From: Nematostella vectensis
Lineage: Eukaryota; Cnidaria; Anthozoa; Actiniaria; Edwardsiidae
Direction: 5' to 3'
NCBI RefSeq assembly: GCF_932526225.1
Contig: NC_064034.1
Coordinates: forward strand, 2,776,001-2,840,000
Length of the DNA: 64,000 nt
Below are positions 39,301-50,429 of the stretch, piece by piece. Both the position numbers and the translations under genes were made by a program. Each line of letters opens with the position of its first letter. Within the stretch, counting starts at the first letter, position 1. Under the pieces are notes generated by a model. The model was not told the origin of the DNA. It ran no database searches and was given only the letters and a program-made list of their open reading frames with translations.

Positions 39301-42300
39301 GTGGTGACCACAAGCAAAGTAGACCAGCACAAGGATCCCTCACCAGCCTGATGTGGTGACCACAAGCAAAGTAGACCAGCACAAGGATCCCTCACCAGCC
39401 TGATGTGGTGACCACAAGCAAAGGAGACCAGAACAAGGATCCCTCACCAGCCTGATGTGGTGACCACAAGCAAAGGAGACCAGAACAAGGATCCCTCACC
39501 AGCCTGATGTGGTGACCACAAGCAAAGGAGACCAGAAAAAGGATCCCTCACCAGCCTGATGTGGTGACCACAAGCAAAGGAGACCAGAACAAGGATCCCT
39601 CACCAGCCTGATGTGGTGACCACAAGCAAAGGAGACCAGAACAAGGATCCCTCACCAGCCTGATGTGGTGACCACAAGCAAAGGAGACCAGAACAAGGAT
39701 CCCTCACCAGCCTGATGTGGTGACCACAAGCAAAGGAGACCAGAACAAGGATCCCTCACCAGCCTGATGTGGTGACCACAAGCAAAGGAGACCAGCACAA
39801 GGATCCCTCACCAGCCTGATGTGGTGACCACAAGCAAAGTAGACCAGCACAAGGATCCCTCACCAGCCTGATGTGGTGACCACAAGCAAAGTAGACCAGC
39901 ACAAGGATCCCTCACCAGCCTGATGTGGTGACCACAAGCAAAGTAGACCAGCACAAGGATCCCTCACCAGCCTGATGTGGTGACCACAAGCAAAAGAGAC
40001 CAGAACAAGGATCCCTCACCAGCCTGATGTGGTGACCACAAGCAAAGGAGACCAGAACAAGGATCCCCCACCAGCCTGATGTGGTGACCACAAGCAAAGG
40101 AGACCAGCACAAGGATCCCTCACCAGCCTGATGTGGTGACCACAAACAAAGGAGACCAGAACAAGGATCCCTCACCAGCCTGATGTGGTGACCACAAGCA
40201 AAGGAGACCAGAACAAGGATCCCTCACCAGCCTGATGTGGTGACCACAAACAAAGGAGACCAGAACAAGGATCCCTCACCAGCCTGATGTGGTGACCACA
40301 AGCAAAGGAGACCAGAACAAGGATCCCTCACCAGTTTGATGTGGTGACCACAAGCAAAGTAGACCTGCACAAGGATCCCTCACCAGCCTGATGTGGTGAC
40401 CACAAGCAAAGTAGACCAGAACAAGGATCCCTCACCAGCCTGATGTGGTGACCACAAGCAAAGGAGACCAGCACAAGGATCCCTCACCAGCCTGATGTGG
40501 TGACCACAAACAAAGGAGACCAGAACAAGGATCCCTCACCAGCCTGATGTGGTGACCACAAACAAAGTAGACCAGAACAAGGATCCTGAACCAGCCTGAT
40601 GTGGTGACCACAAGCAAAGGTGACCAGCACAAGGATCCTGAACCAGCCTGATGTGGTGACCACAAGCAAAGGTGACCAGCACAAGGATCCTGAACCTAAC
40701 ACTTAGCCAGGAACCCCAAACCCCACAAGCACCAGCCACACCAACTGCCATGCAGCAGCAATTTGACACACCTCCTCTGCTAGCGTGTGCCACGCCACCC
40801 ACAACACACAAGTCTGTGACACCTACCAAGATGGACTGATGGACTACACAGCCCAGGATTAAATGAGACCTAAGTATAAACACTGAACTATAGCAACTAA
40901 CATGCTAACTGTTACGATCACCGTTTCCCTGTCACTGTTTTGTTATTATACAATGTTATTTGATCAATCTTATATGTTCCCCAGCTCAAGAACACTAAAG
41001 ACTTGGGGGGAGATAAATAATTAAAATCACTATGTTTTATAATAGGAAGCCTGGCTCCTCAGGACCACGGTATGTACGCTTGTCATTCAGAGACGATGGC
41101 TGAGTTAAATGATTAAATTCACAATTCTAGATTAATGAAATGGATTCATTCCTCTCTATTTTCTATTCCAAGTTATCAATACAGTACAGTGGACCCCTTT
41201 GCAGCCCCAAGTACATAGTCGAAGCCACACAATGCTCCCCGCCTGTAGGGGCTACTCAGATTCGAACTGCACACCTTTCCAGATTTTAGCCTATCAAATT
41301 TTGGGTACCATATTTTGAGAACTGTTCATGCCAGGGCAAGCAAACCAATCACGATTCTTGTGTGATGATATAAAATGATGGCAGGTTTGGAGAGAATACA
41401 TAGAAGTGTCCCAGTCTGAATTCGCATCACAAACAAGCAACAGAGAAGTTAGTCATTGAAAAAAGGATGTATTTGTAAATCTACCGACAGGCTATTGAAA
41501 ATAATAATATTCCAAATGGTTTCGAAGCTCAAGTTACCTTGTAGGTGTTGGTGTACTCAGTAAGCTTTCCTTGATAGCTCATAGTTACCTTGTACGTGTT
41601 GGTGTACTCAGTAAGCTTTCCTGATAGCTCATAGTTACCTTGTACGTGTTGGTGTACTCAGTAAGCTTTCCTGATAGCTCATAGCTACCTTGTACGTGTT
41701 GGTGTACTCAGTAAGCTTTCCTGATAGCTCATAGTTACCTTGTACGTGTTGGTGTACTCAGTAAGCTTTCCTGATAGCTCATAGTTACCTTGTACGTGTT
41801 GGTGTACTCAGTAAGCTTTCCTGATAGCTCATAGTTACCTTGTACTTGTTGGTGTACCCAGTAAGCTTTCCTTATAGCTCATAGTTACCTTGTACGTGTT
41901 GGTGTACTCAGTAAGCTTTCCTGATAGCTCATAGTTACCTTGTATGTGTTGGTGTACTCAGTAAGCTTTCCTGATAGCTCATAGTTACCTTGTACGTGTT
42001 GGTGTACTCAGTAAGCTTTCCTGATAGCTCGTAGTTACCTTGTATGTGTTGGTGTACTCAGTAAGCTTTCCTGATAGCTCATAGTTTGGTTTCTCTGTTG
42101 GAGCTGCTACCTCTCCTTCCTCTTCATTGTTGCCTTCACTGGCCAAGTACCTGAGAAATAAAGCAGCCGATGAACATATTTCAAAACATTCATACTTAAC
42201 CCTGTGGTCAAGATGGTTTAACCAAGCTTGTTATCAAATGTGTCGGCTTGCACTATTTTTGCTGGTTGAATTATTCATTATTGGTGGTTTTTAACTCGGA

Positions 42301-44528
42301 AATGCGAAGCATGTACAAGTTATTGTGGGGAGTCTGATGTCACTCCATCATTGGATCACTAATCTGTAAACTTTTTATGGTCTTTCTGTGCTTTTGCAAC
42401 ACAGCAATCCTTAGGTCATCCTGTAAACTTCCAGTGTTCAACTTCCAGTTAAAGCTTAGTCCTATAAAATGGCTTTGGCATCTACCTGTGGCCGCTACAT
42501 AGGCTAGTATTTTCAGAAAAGACTTCCATGTGGGTTGAGAGTGCGCATGCGCCTTCACCACCAACATTAATCGATCTTCTACGGTTCAGTTCAATAAAAG
42601 TTGTTATTTTGCAAACAAAACAAGTAAAATGCTAGCAAAGCTTTTAATTCTCTTTCTTTTAGTACTTGCTGATTCGCGTCTCTGGGTTTTTGTGTTGTTT
42701 GTCTGAAATTGTGCTGGAAGTCCGAGAAAATAAGGAAAAGGATCTGTTAGCTGGGTTTCTGGTTGCAGGGTAATAAGAAAAAAGCCTCTGTTTAAAGGAC
42801 AAAATAGAAGAGAATAGATTTCCACAAATTACTTTTTCACAATTCTTCCCAATCAACTAAACGAAATATCAAACAAAACTTGTACAAACATATGGCCCCC
42901 GCTTCTTCATCGAATAACGATTTTGCGCTTATCTAGAATGTTTGTAGCGTAAAACACATTGTATGACAGTAGCGTGATCAATTATTGCAGGTATTTCATT
43001 TTGTTTCTGGAAAGAATATGCTGAAATTTGACATGCTAGCAAAAAGCTTTTCGATCTTGCTATACCAATAGTAATAAAATAATTTAAGTTACTGGTCAAC
43101 TCACTAATGGCATGTTAGTCTAGCAGCTTTCAGGGTTCGATTCCCACTGAGGGCACTAATTTATTTTTTATTTTATTTTTTTGATAATAATTAATTATAC
43201 TGTTCTTGGTGTGTCATGGTATCGAAAAGAAAAAAAGGTATAAGGACATTTTTACATATGAACTCTCAGCATCTTGGATGTGTTCATGCTTTGTTCACTA
43301 TTCTGTATATCTTTTATGCACCAACATAACAAGGAAAATACATTTTCATTCACGAGTTGGCTCAGAGAGCCTTTGATTGAAACATGGAGGGTAATATTTT
43401 ACAGTTCACGATGTACTACATTGTCTTATTGCCTAATAATAATGCAAATTGGGTTTTGCTATACTCACTCTCCTAAACGATCAGCGCCACTCCTTGTCTC
43501 CCTTCTTTGACCTGTAGAATGCAAACTGTTAACACATCACTGTTGCCCACGCACTTGTATCCTGTATATAACAATGCACCAAAAACTGACCTTTCTTTTA
43601 TATTCAAATAACTAACTATTAACCTCTTAGCCTGTCTTGGTCCTTGTCTTGCCTTCTATTGTTTCTTGGCTGCAAAAAAAATGGTTTCTTAATCTAGCAG
43701 ATACAGTGGAGCCATTATACATGAAACTGAACTTAGGGCCCAGCAGAATTAAATTGAAATATATGGGAAAAAATTATGATTTAATGATATTGTATACAAC
43801 ATTATTCAAATCTTGGTTGTTGACTTTACATTTAAACTACAGTGGATTGCATTATAACACTTCTATTGAGTTTCAGATGAAATAGAAAGCAAGAGAAGAG
43901 CTTTATCACAACAAAAAACAGCAATGATTGGTTGCTACTAACCCGCTCCCTTCCACTGTCCTGTCCATCATCTCTCGGCACCCGCCCACCTCTACCTTCC
44001 ATAGCGCTTTGTTGTTGGCTGTTAGCCCTCCTGTCATTTCTTCTGTTGTCATGACGACTATGTCTATCGTGGTCTCGGGTTCTTTCTCTGTCTAAGTCCC
44101 TGTCTGGTCGTTCTCTCCTCTCTTCTTGTGGGTGTCTAGGCCTATGGTCGCCTCGTGGTTTGTCTCGGGGTAGTGACCCTCTGCTTGTCTCTCCGTGACT
44201 TCGTGGTTCTCTCCCCCTTAAAAAAGAACAATTCAAGATTACAACATCCTGTTTACTGCCACCAAAGCTGTTTAGAACGAATCTCAAGAACGATTTCATT
44301 GAAAATATGTAATTATATGATGTTTAAGTACAAGTAAGCGTTTCGTGAAAGTATAATTATATCTCAAAACAGCAAACTAGCACTGCTCTGTTGCAGTTTT
44401 GAATCTGTGTTTTGGGAAAAAATTGTTTGTTAAATTTACCTTTCATCTCGATCTCGTCGGTCTCCGTGTCTCTCTTTATCCTTGTCACGAATAGGCGATC
44501 TAGATCTATCTCTTCTGCCGCGCTCCAT
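30357..44528 (-). CDS. SNIP1: SNIP1 (Smad nuclear-interacting protein 1), 346 aa, 10 exons, FHA domain
   Basis: Nuclear FHA protein linked to SMAD signalling and to the activated spliceosome (family knowledge). Exons 5' to 3': 44440-44528, 43943-44216, 43624-43669, 43469-43511, 42039-42150, 37540-37630, 35119-35171, 33358-33467, 31749-31839, 30357-30488. Phases match and the sum is 1041 nt. Residues 1-150 are Arg/Asp/Ser-rich (MERGRRDRSRSPIRDKDKER). The linker PNYELSGKLTEYTNTY precedes GVVIKYNEPPEAR. The FHA domain covers about 219-320, with phosphopeptide-binding residues in G232-R233, the S248-H251 loop (SKQH) and N283-G284 (SANGTFLNN). An acidic Ser/Gly tail ends PPEES. The gene covers 14 kb mainly because its introns carry arrays and transposon debris. 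Start ATG 44526-44528, divergent from the archaemetzincin gene. Confidence 0.95.
30478..30935 (-). repeat. About 108-bp tandem units seeded at the acceptor of the last SNIP1 exon
   Basis: The true junction (minus: TTGACTCTTCTAG then GACGTCC) is at 30488/30489. The plus-strand motifs AGAGTCAAGAGTCTAAA and AAGGACGTCCTACTGTAC, with GTCGTAGAAGCAGG in place of the true acceptor, recur about four times. Confidence 0.82.
30936..31360. repeat. Tandem repeat with 30-bp core in SNIP1 intron 9
   Basis: ACAAACAGCCAAGTGAGTCC plus CGAGTTAGAT recurs about a dozen times, mixed with GGACAGGACGTCCT pieces from the neighbouring 108-bp array. Confidence 0.8.
31511..31612. repeat. Two-copy 50-bp direct repeat in SNIP1 intron 9
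   Basis: AACATCTTTACTATATTTCC and the following ATTATTTTCCATATATGATA occur at 31511 and again at 31561. Confidence 0.85.
33768..34776. mobile_element. PiggyBac-like non-autonomous element, about 1.0 kb, SNIP1 intron 7
   Basis: Left end TTAACCCATTGACTCCT and right end AGGGGTCAATGTGTTAA are inverted copies with two mismatches. Both ends abut TTAA, the target site of piggyBac transposons. No transposase frame. A lone matching end (CAGGAGTTAATGGGTTAA) occurs at about 59371. Confidence 0.55.
35361..37374. repeat. About 48 copies of a 42-bp G-rich minisatellite, SNIP1 intron 6
   Basis: Unit GGTTAAGGGAGGGTGGGGAG plus GAGAGAGGGGGTCACAAGTACT. The plus strand is strongly purine-rich with four G-runs per unit, so it is prone to quadruplex formation. 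Frames on both strands (LTSTCDPLSPPHPP and others) are array artefacts. The array ends about 165 bases from SNIP1 exon 6. Confidence 0.95.
37815..41020 (+). pseudogene. Decayed 3' end of a Ty3/gypsy element (integrase C-terminal part to polypurine tract), SNIP1 intron 5
   Basis: From about 37815 pieces of integrase can be read in shifting frames: EWGVHQCLSSLAF, then IFQYRNTPNPNTKLSPAQF and LIRDFIPMLPGHYKPH, then NQTGNHPTKWDKTG in another frame. At least two frameshifts and stops break it. A 52-bp array fills the part after integrase. A purine tract (GACTTGGGGGGAGAT) near 41004-41018 marks the usual 3' end. No LTR pair was found, so the 5' part is lost. Unlike the 13.8-kb element, it belongs to another gypsy group. 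Confidence 0.8.
38405..40690. repeat. About 44 copies of a 52-bp unit inside the gypsy remnant
   Basis: Unit CACCAGCCTGATGTGGTGAC plus CACAAGCAAAGGAGACCAGC plus ACAAGGATCCCT. Units are highly similar, with a few two-state variants (GGAGACC/GTAGACC, AGCAC/AGAAC), which implies recent expansion. Confidence 0.96.
41536..42090 (-). repeat. About 11 copies of 50 bp derived from the 3' end of SNIP1 exon 5 plus its donor
   Basis: The minus strand of each unit reads YELSGKLTEYTNTYK followed by GTAACTA, the same as the true exon end at 42039. Each copy keeps a good donor (TACAAG then GTAAC) but lacks an acceptor. The exon-proximal copy is the one in frame with the rest of the gene. Confidence 0.95.
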
Positions 44529-44861
44529 CGCGTATAAAATAATCAATAAACGTGGTATCGAGAATCTAACTCAAAATGCCGCCATTTTTAATTGAAATTC
44601 AACACCTAGGGGCCTGGGACGGAAGCAATTTCAACACAGGCTGACCATAAATGGAATAAGAAACTGAAAAATAATAATTGCCATATGATGCTTAACACTT
44701 CATTTCTCACACAATAGTCACGATGATGATAAATTTTCAATCAGATTTTGGAAATGGAGGATGATGGGTTTGGCTCCTTTTCTGTTTGTTTTTTCATTCA
44801 AACTGATCCCTCGGTCTACCTGTGGCTTAGGACCCGGGCAGACGCGTTCAAGTTTTCCAAA
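44529..44861. promoter_or_regulatory. Bidirectional promoter region of SNIP1 and the archaemetzincin gene
   Basis: 333 bases between divergent start codons. No TATA box stands out. An in-frame upstream ATG for the plus gene exists at 44748, so its 5' boundary is uncertain. Confidence 0.5.
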
Positions 44862-47800
44862 ATGGCGGCAAAAATTCAAGTAAAGTCGCCATCTCCAAGT
44901 CCTCCTAAAAACCAAAGACAAGAGAAATCATCCATACCGTTTGCTGATGGGTTTGTCTTGCCGACTCCATATAAGAAACATAGAGCACTCGGGATACGCA
45001 AAAGAGAAATCACAAAAGAATACGAACCGGGTGAAAATGGGGTGTTTTTCAAGAATGGCACAGTATAACGAGGAAGGACAAACATTTAAAAGTTTTCTAT
45101 CGACATGTCCATGGCTCTCAACCAAAAAAAAACACTTAATAAAAGAGGATTTCCATCCTGAGGGAAACTGTATAAAGGATAGGTATCCAGAAGGAAAAAT
45201 ATACATTCTTCCTCTGGGAGATTTCGATCGAATGAGCCCTGATATCCACGTACTCGCACGATATGCACAACTCTTTTACGATCTCCCTGTCGTTGTTCTC
45301 CCGAAGGTCGATCTCAAAATACCTGAAGAGAAAGGTTTGTTAAAAAAGATTGTAAATAAAAAGATCGGGTAGCTTTTCATTAGAAGGCCTTGAATGACTT
45401 CGTCAAGCCGTCAAGGCAAATTGTAGTCCCTCCAACTTTATGTCCAATTCTCTTTCTCCATATCTGTGGATTATCAGCTCTTTTATCTTATCACAGATGG
45501 ACCAGTTATGTGGTGTGAATCAGCATCAGAGCCATCTGATGGTGAAGACAAACCAAGATCTAAAAGAAGAAAGAGCTCTCGTATAGCTTCAAATATGCAC
45601 ATACTGGACCATAGATGGAATACAGGTGGATAACGAAATGTTAATTTTAAAAAAGTCATTTGATATACAAGTTGACTCCTAAATTCTTTCTTGCTCTGGG
45701 ACAGTAGGTCTATGTCCACACCTTTTGCCTCTTTGCGAAGCAAGCAATCAGAGCTGCAACAAATGCTAGAAGAAAAGGGTATCTTCTGAAGCAGAAGATA
45801 GTTACAAGTTTTTGCAGCTGAGATTTCACTTATTTTTTTTTATATTTCATTTACCAATTTTTCATGTCAGATTTTTGCTAGGGATTTCCCCTTTCATTCA
45901 AAGTCTGGCTTGACTGTTTTTGTTTTTAGGGAGAATCCAACTGAAGGAAGGAGGAAACCTTAAAAAGCTCTTGTCAAGCTGCTATGTCTTTTCCTTTACC
46001 TTACATTTTAAGTCTATCTTTTCCTTTTGTAGGGAGAATTCAGCTGAAGGTAGATGGTATCCTTAAGCTCTTGTCAAGGCACAGGCCTCCCAATACTCTT
46101 TGCCTCATTGCACTGACAATGTCTGATCTTTATGAAGAGGAGCCAGATTTATTTGTTGCTGGAATGGCTTCTGGAAACAAGGGCGTTGCAGTGAGTCTGA
46201 GTACCTTTTGTCATGAATCAAATTTTTTGATGTCATAAATTTTTACACTCATACTTTTCTCATTTTGGTAGGTTTTTAGTTTTGCCAGGTATGACCCTGT
46301 TATAACATTCTCTACTGAATTTTGGTATGAAATTGAGAAGACTTTTAATTTCAAAGAAGAAGAGAGGACTTCTCTAATGCTACAGGTCAGTGACTTTTCT
46401 CTTTGAGAAAACTGAATGAAATATCTACTACACAGGGTTTGTCCGAATCAACTTTAAATTTATAACCATAAACACTTCAATGCTTTAAGAAATGCTTCGC
46501 AAATGCCCAAACATATCCACTTCCAAATAATAATAGAATAAATAAATAAATGAATGTTTGAAATAATTAATTTTTATTTGAAAAAAAAATGAAAATCTTT
46601 TTCTCATCAGATGAATTTTTTTGTAAGAAAGGCAGGTCTAGCAGAAGCCATGCTCCTTTAATTCTTTTTCTTGGGAAACCCCGCTACATGTCTCCCATGA
46701 ACTAGGTTACATTGTTTTATTAATGACAGGAACTCAAATCCATTCAGGGTTCAGAGGGAATTCTGAAATGTGCATCATTACTTGACAGCGTAGTTGCAAG
46801 CTTCTAGTTCATGAGATTGCTCATTTGTTTGGAATTGACCACTGCATATGGTATGCATGCTGTATGAATGGCTCTGGACATCTAGGAGAAGATTTTTGTA
46901 AGTCTGAACAATTTACTTTTTCCAGTTTTGAACACCCTCCCCCCTTGCCCCCGAACTCCTTTATATTTCCCCTAAAGCAGATTTGAAGCTTCACTCAAAC
47001 AGAAAAAATCATACCAGTACAAGCTTCGGTAGGAAGAGAATCCAGCCCTGGGCTTAGGATTTTTTCCTACAATGAAATCATTTTTGATTTTAATTATTTA
47101 AAAAGTATAAGTGCATATCTGGAGTGTATGTAGTAAGATGTATCAAATAGACAGGAGCCACTGCCATGGCAAACAAACTGGAGGAACTGATAAAAATGCC
47201 ACTAGATATTTGACTATTGATGTTTGGTTATCTTATTTCTCATCCTAAGCTCAGCCAATACACCTCTGCCCGGTTGATCTGCATAAGGTACAAAAGCTCT
47301 GTGGTTTTGATGTGGTGTTGAGATACAAAGGGGTAAGTGCCCACATTCCTTTTTTGTCAAAGCAAACAGCAAACAATGTGCTCTTTCTGCAGCTGGTTCT
47401 TTATGAGAGCCCAATATGAACAAGGTAATGGGGTGTGGTTCTTTATGAGAGCCCAATATGAACAAGGTAATGGGGTGTGGTTCTTTAGGAGAGCCCAATA
47501 TGAACAAGGTAATGTGGGTGTCGTTCTTTAGGAGAGCCCAATATGAACAAGGTAATGGGGTGTGGTTCTTTGTGAGAGCCCAATTTGAACAAGGTAATGG
47601 GGTGTCGTTCTTTATGAGAGCCCAATATGAACAAGGTAATGGGGTGTCGTTCTTTAGGAGAGCCCAATATGAACAAGGTAATGGGGTGTCGTTCTTTAGG
47701 AGAGCCCAATATGAACAAGGTAATGGGGTGTCGTTCTTTATGAGAGCCCAATATGAACAAGGTAATGGGGTGTGGTTCTTTATGAGAGCCCAATATGAAC

Positions 47801-50429
47801 AAGGTAATGGGGTGTGGTTCTTTAGGAGAGCCCAATATGAACAAGGTAATGGGGTGTCGTTCTTTATGAGAGCCCAATATGAACAAGGTAATGGGGTGTC
47901 GTTCTTTATGAGAGCCCAATATGGACAAGGTAATGGGGTGTCGTTCTTTAGGAGAGCCCAATATGAACAAGGTAATGGGGTGTCGTTCTTTATGAGAGCC
48001 CAATATGAACAAGGTAATGGGGTGTCGTTCTTTATGAGAGCCCAATATGAACAAGGTAATGGAGTGTCGTTCTTTATGAGAGCCCAATATGGACAAGGTA
48101 ATGGGGTGTCGTTCTTTAGGAGAGCCCAATATGAACAAGGTAATGGGGTGTCGTTCTTTATGAGAGCCCAATATGAACAAGGTAATGGGGTGTCGTTCTT
48201 TATGAGAGCCCAATATGAACAAGGTAATGGGTTGTCGTTCTTTATGAGAGCCCAATATGAACAAGGTAATGGGGTGTGGTTCTTTATGAGAGCCCAATAT
48301 GAACAAGGTAATGGGGTGTCATTCTTTATGAGAGCCCAATATGAACAAGGTAATGGGGTGTCGTTCTTTAGGAGAGCCCAATATGAACAAGGTAATGGGG
48401 TGTCGTTCTTTAGGAGAGCCCAATATGAACAAGGTAATGGGGTGTCGTTCTTTATGAGAGCCCAATATGAACAAGGTAATGGGGTGTCGTTCTTTATGAG
48501 AGCCCAATATGAACAAGGTAATGGGGTGTGGTTCTTTAGGAGAGCCCAATATGAACAAGGTAATGGGGTGTCGTTCTTTATGAGAGCCCAATATGAACAA
48601 GGTAATGGGGTGTCGTTCTTTATGAGAGCCCAATATGAACAAGGTAATGGGGTGTGGTTCTTTAGGAGAGCCCAATATGAACAAGGTAATGGGGTGTCGT
48701 TCTTTATGAGAGCCCAATATGAACAAGGTAATGGGGTGTCGTTCTTTATGAGAGCCCAATATGAACAAGGTAATGGGGTGTGGTTCTTTAGGAGAGCCCA
48801 ATATGAACAAGGTAATGGGGTGTCGTTCTTTATGAGAGCCCAATATGGACAAGGTAATGGGGTGTCGTTCTTTAGGAGAGCCCAATATGAACAAGGTAAT
48901 GGGGTGTCGTTCTTTATGAGAGCCCAATATGAACAAGGTAATGGGGTGTCGTTCTTTATGAGAGCCCAATATGGACAAGGTAATGGGGTGTCGTTCTTTA
49001 GGAGAGCCCAATATGAACAAGGTAATGGGGTGTCGTTCTTTATGAGAGCCCAATATGAACAAGGTAATGGGGTGTCGTTCTTTATGAGAGCCCAATATGA
49101 ACAAGGTAATGGAGTGTCGTTCTTTATGAGAGCCCAATATGGACAAGGTAATGGGGTGTCGTTCTTTAGGAGAGCCCAATATGAACAAGGTAATGGGGTG
49201 TCGTTCTTTATGAGAGCCCAATATGAACAAGGTAATGGGGTGTCGTTCTTTATGAGAGCCCAATATGAACAAGGTAATGGGTTGTCGTTCTTTATGAGAG
49301 CCCAATATGAACAAGGAAATGGGGTGTCGTTCTTTATGAGAGCCCAATATGAACAAGGTAATGTGGTGTTCTTTATGAGAGCCCAATATGAACAAGGTAA
49401 TGGGGTGTCGTTCTTTATGAGAGCCCAATATGAACAAGGTAATGGGGTGTCGTTCTTTATGAGAGCCCAATTTGAACAAGGTAATGTGGTGTCGTTCTTT
49501 ATGAGAGCCCAATATGAACAAGGTAATGGGGTGTCGTTCTTTATGAGAGCCCAATATGAACGAGGTAATGTGGTGTGGTTCTTTATGAGAGCCCAATATG
49601 AACAAGGTAATATGGTGTCGTTCTTTATGAGAGCCCAATATGAACAAGGTAATATGGTGTCGTTCTTTATGAGAGCCCAATATGAACAAGGTAATGGGGT
49701 GTCGTTCTTTATGAGAGCCCAATATGAACAAGGTAATGTGGTGTGGTTCTTTATGAGAGCCCAATATGAACAAGGTAATGGGGTGTCGTTCTTTATGAGA
49801 GCCCAATATGAACAAGGTAATATGGTGTCGTTCTTTATGAGAGCCCAATATGAACAAGGTAATGGGGTGTCGTTTTTTAAGAGAGCCGAATATGAACAAA
49901 GTAATGGGGTGTGGTTCTTTATGAGAGCCCAATATGAACAAGGTAATGGGGTGTCGTTCTTTATGAGAGCCCAATATGAACAAGGTAATGGGGTGTCGTT
50001 CTTTATGAGAGCCCAATATGAACAAGGTAATGTGGTGTGGTTCTTTAGGAGATACCAATATAAACAAGGTAATGTGGGTGTGGTCAAACACCTCTTTCCC
50101 CTCACCCACCAGAATAAAGCCACACCCAAAAAAACTTTGTTACTCCTCGAAACATCAAACCTAAAAAATAGTGTGTGATATCTCCTCAGTTGTTGTGAAA
50201 TATGTAAATGTACACAATATAGGCAGGGCTGAGAGCATTTTGGGCAACACGCCCCTACCCCTCACCCATCACAGACACACCCAAACAACATCTGCACCGT
50301 TGTCCTTTCTCAAATTGACCAACCCTCAACAATCTGATCTGTCCACAGTTATTACGATTCTTTAGAGAACATAGAATGGAAAAAGAAGCAGAATGGGTGT
50401 CAAGAAGATTGGACTACATCACAGGATAG
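44862..50429 (+). CDS. AMZ2: Archaemetzincin-like metalloprotease (AMZ family), 8 exons, with a frame break and an in-frame stop
   Basis: Zinc aminopeptidase-like family. Exons: 44862-45334, 45497-45625, 46033-46190, 46272-46385, 46789-46897, 47250-47332, 47393-47424, 50366-50429. The catalytic motif HEIAHLFGIDHC lies at 46810-46845, followed by CCM. The later CPVDL has one Cys where the family usually has CxxC. FSFARYDP and KIYILPLGDF also fit. Two breaks are seen. In exon 1 the frame shifts by one base near 45045-45055, in a T run (GGTGTTTTTCAAG); translation may instead start at Met 45055. Exon 7 reads LVLYESPI then TGA (47417-47419), although exon 8 continues in frame (EAEWVSRRLDYITG) like the family C-terminus. 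Either the protein ends early or another copy of exon 7 is used. AMZ1 versus AMZ2 is unsure. Confidence 0.85.
45925..46080 (+). repeat. Two diverged copies of the acceptor and start of archaemetzincin exon 3
   Basis: TTTTTAGGGAGAATCCAACT at about 45924-45943 copies TTTGTAGGGAGAATTCAGCT at the true acceptor (46032/46033). Both continue with AAGCTCTTGTCAAG about 35 bases on. The upstream copy has lost frame equivalence and runs into intron. Confidence 0.8.
47393..50080 (+). repeat. About 63 copies of a 42-bp unit grown from archaemetzincin exon 7 and its donor
   Basis: Unit TTCTTTATGAGAGCCCAATA plus TGAACAAG plus GTAATGGGGTGTCG. The first copy is the exon itself, after a good acceptor (CTTTCTGCAG). 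Every copy keeps the donor. About sixteen have TTCTTTAG instead of TTCTTTAT and so gain an acceptor-like AG. Five copies (TGG near 47922, 48090, 48846, 48972, 49140) have TGG instead of TGA. Frames of 906 codons (plus) and 971 codons (minus) are artefacts of the unit length. Confidence 0.95.

Noticed and set aside
13540..42090. CRISPR-like impression from regularly spaced repeats
   Set aside because: The repeats are head-to-tail without unique spacers, and the genome is eukaryotic.
43100..43165. tRNA or SINE because of GGGTTCGATTCCCA (B-box-like)
   Set aside because: No convincing A box, cloverleaf or acceptor stem could be built. At most it is a fragment of a tRNA-derived repeat.
47417..47419. 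TGA as a selenocysteine codon
   Set aside because: The family is not known for selenocysteine, TGG versions exist in the array, and no insertion element could be shown.
47214..50178. Open frames of 971 codons (minus) and 906 codons (plus) across the 42-bp array
   Set aside because: The unit is a multiple of three, so several frames stay open on both strands. No domain, start or splice logic supports a protein.
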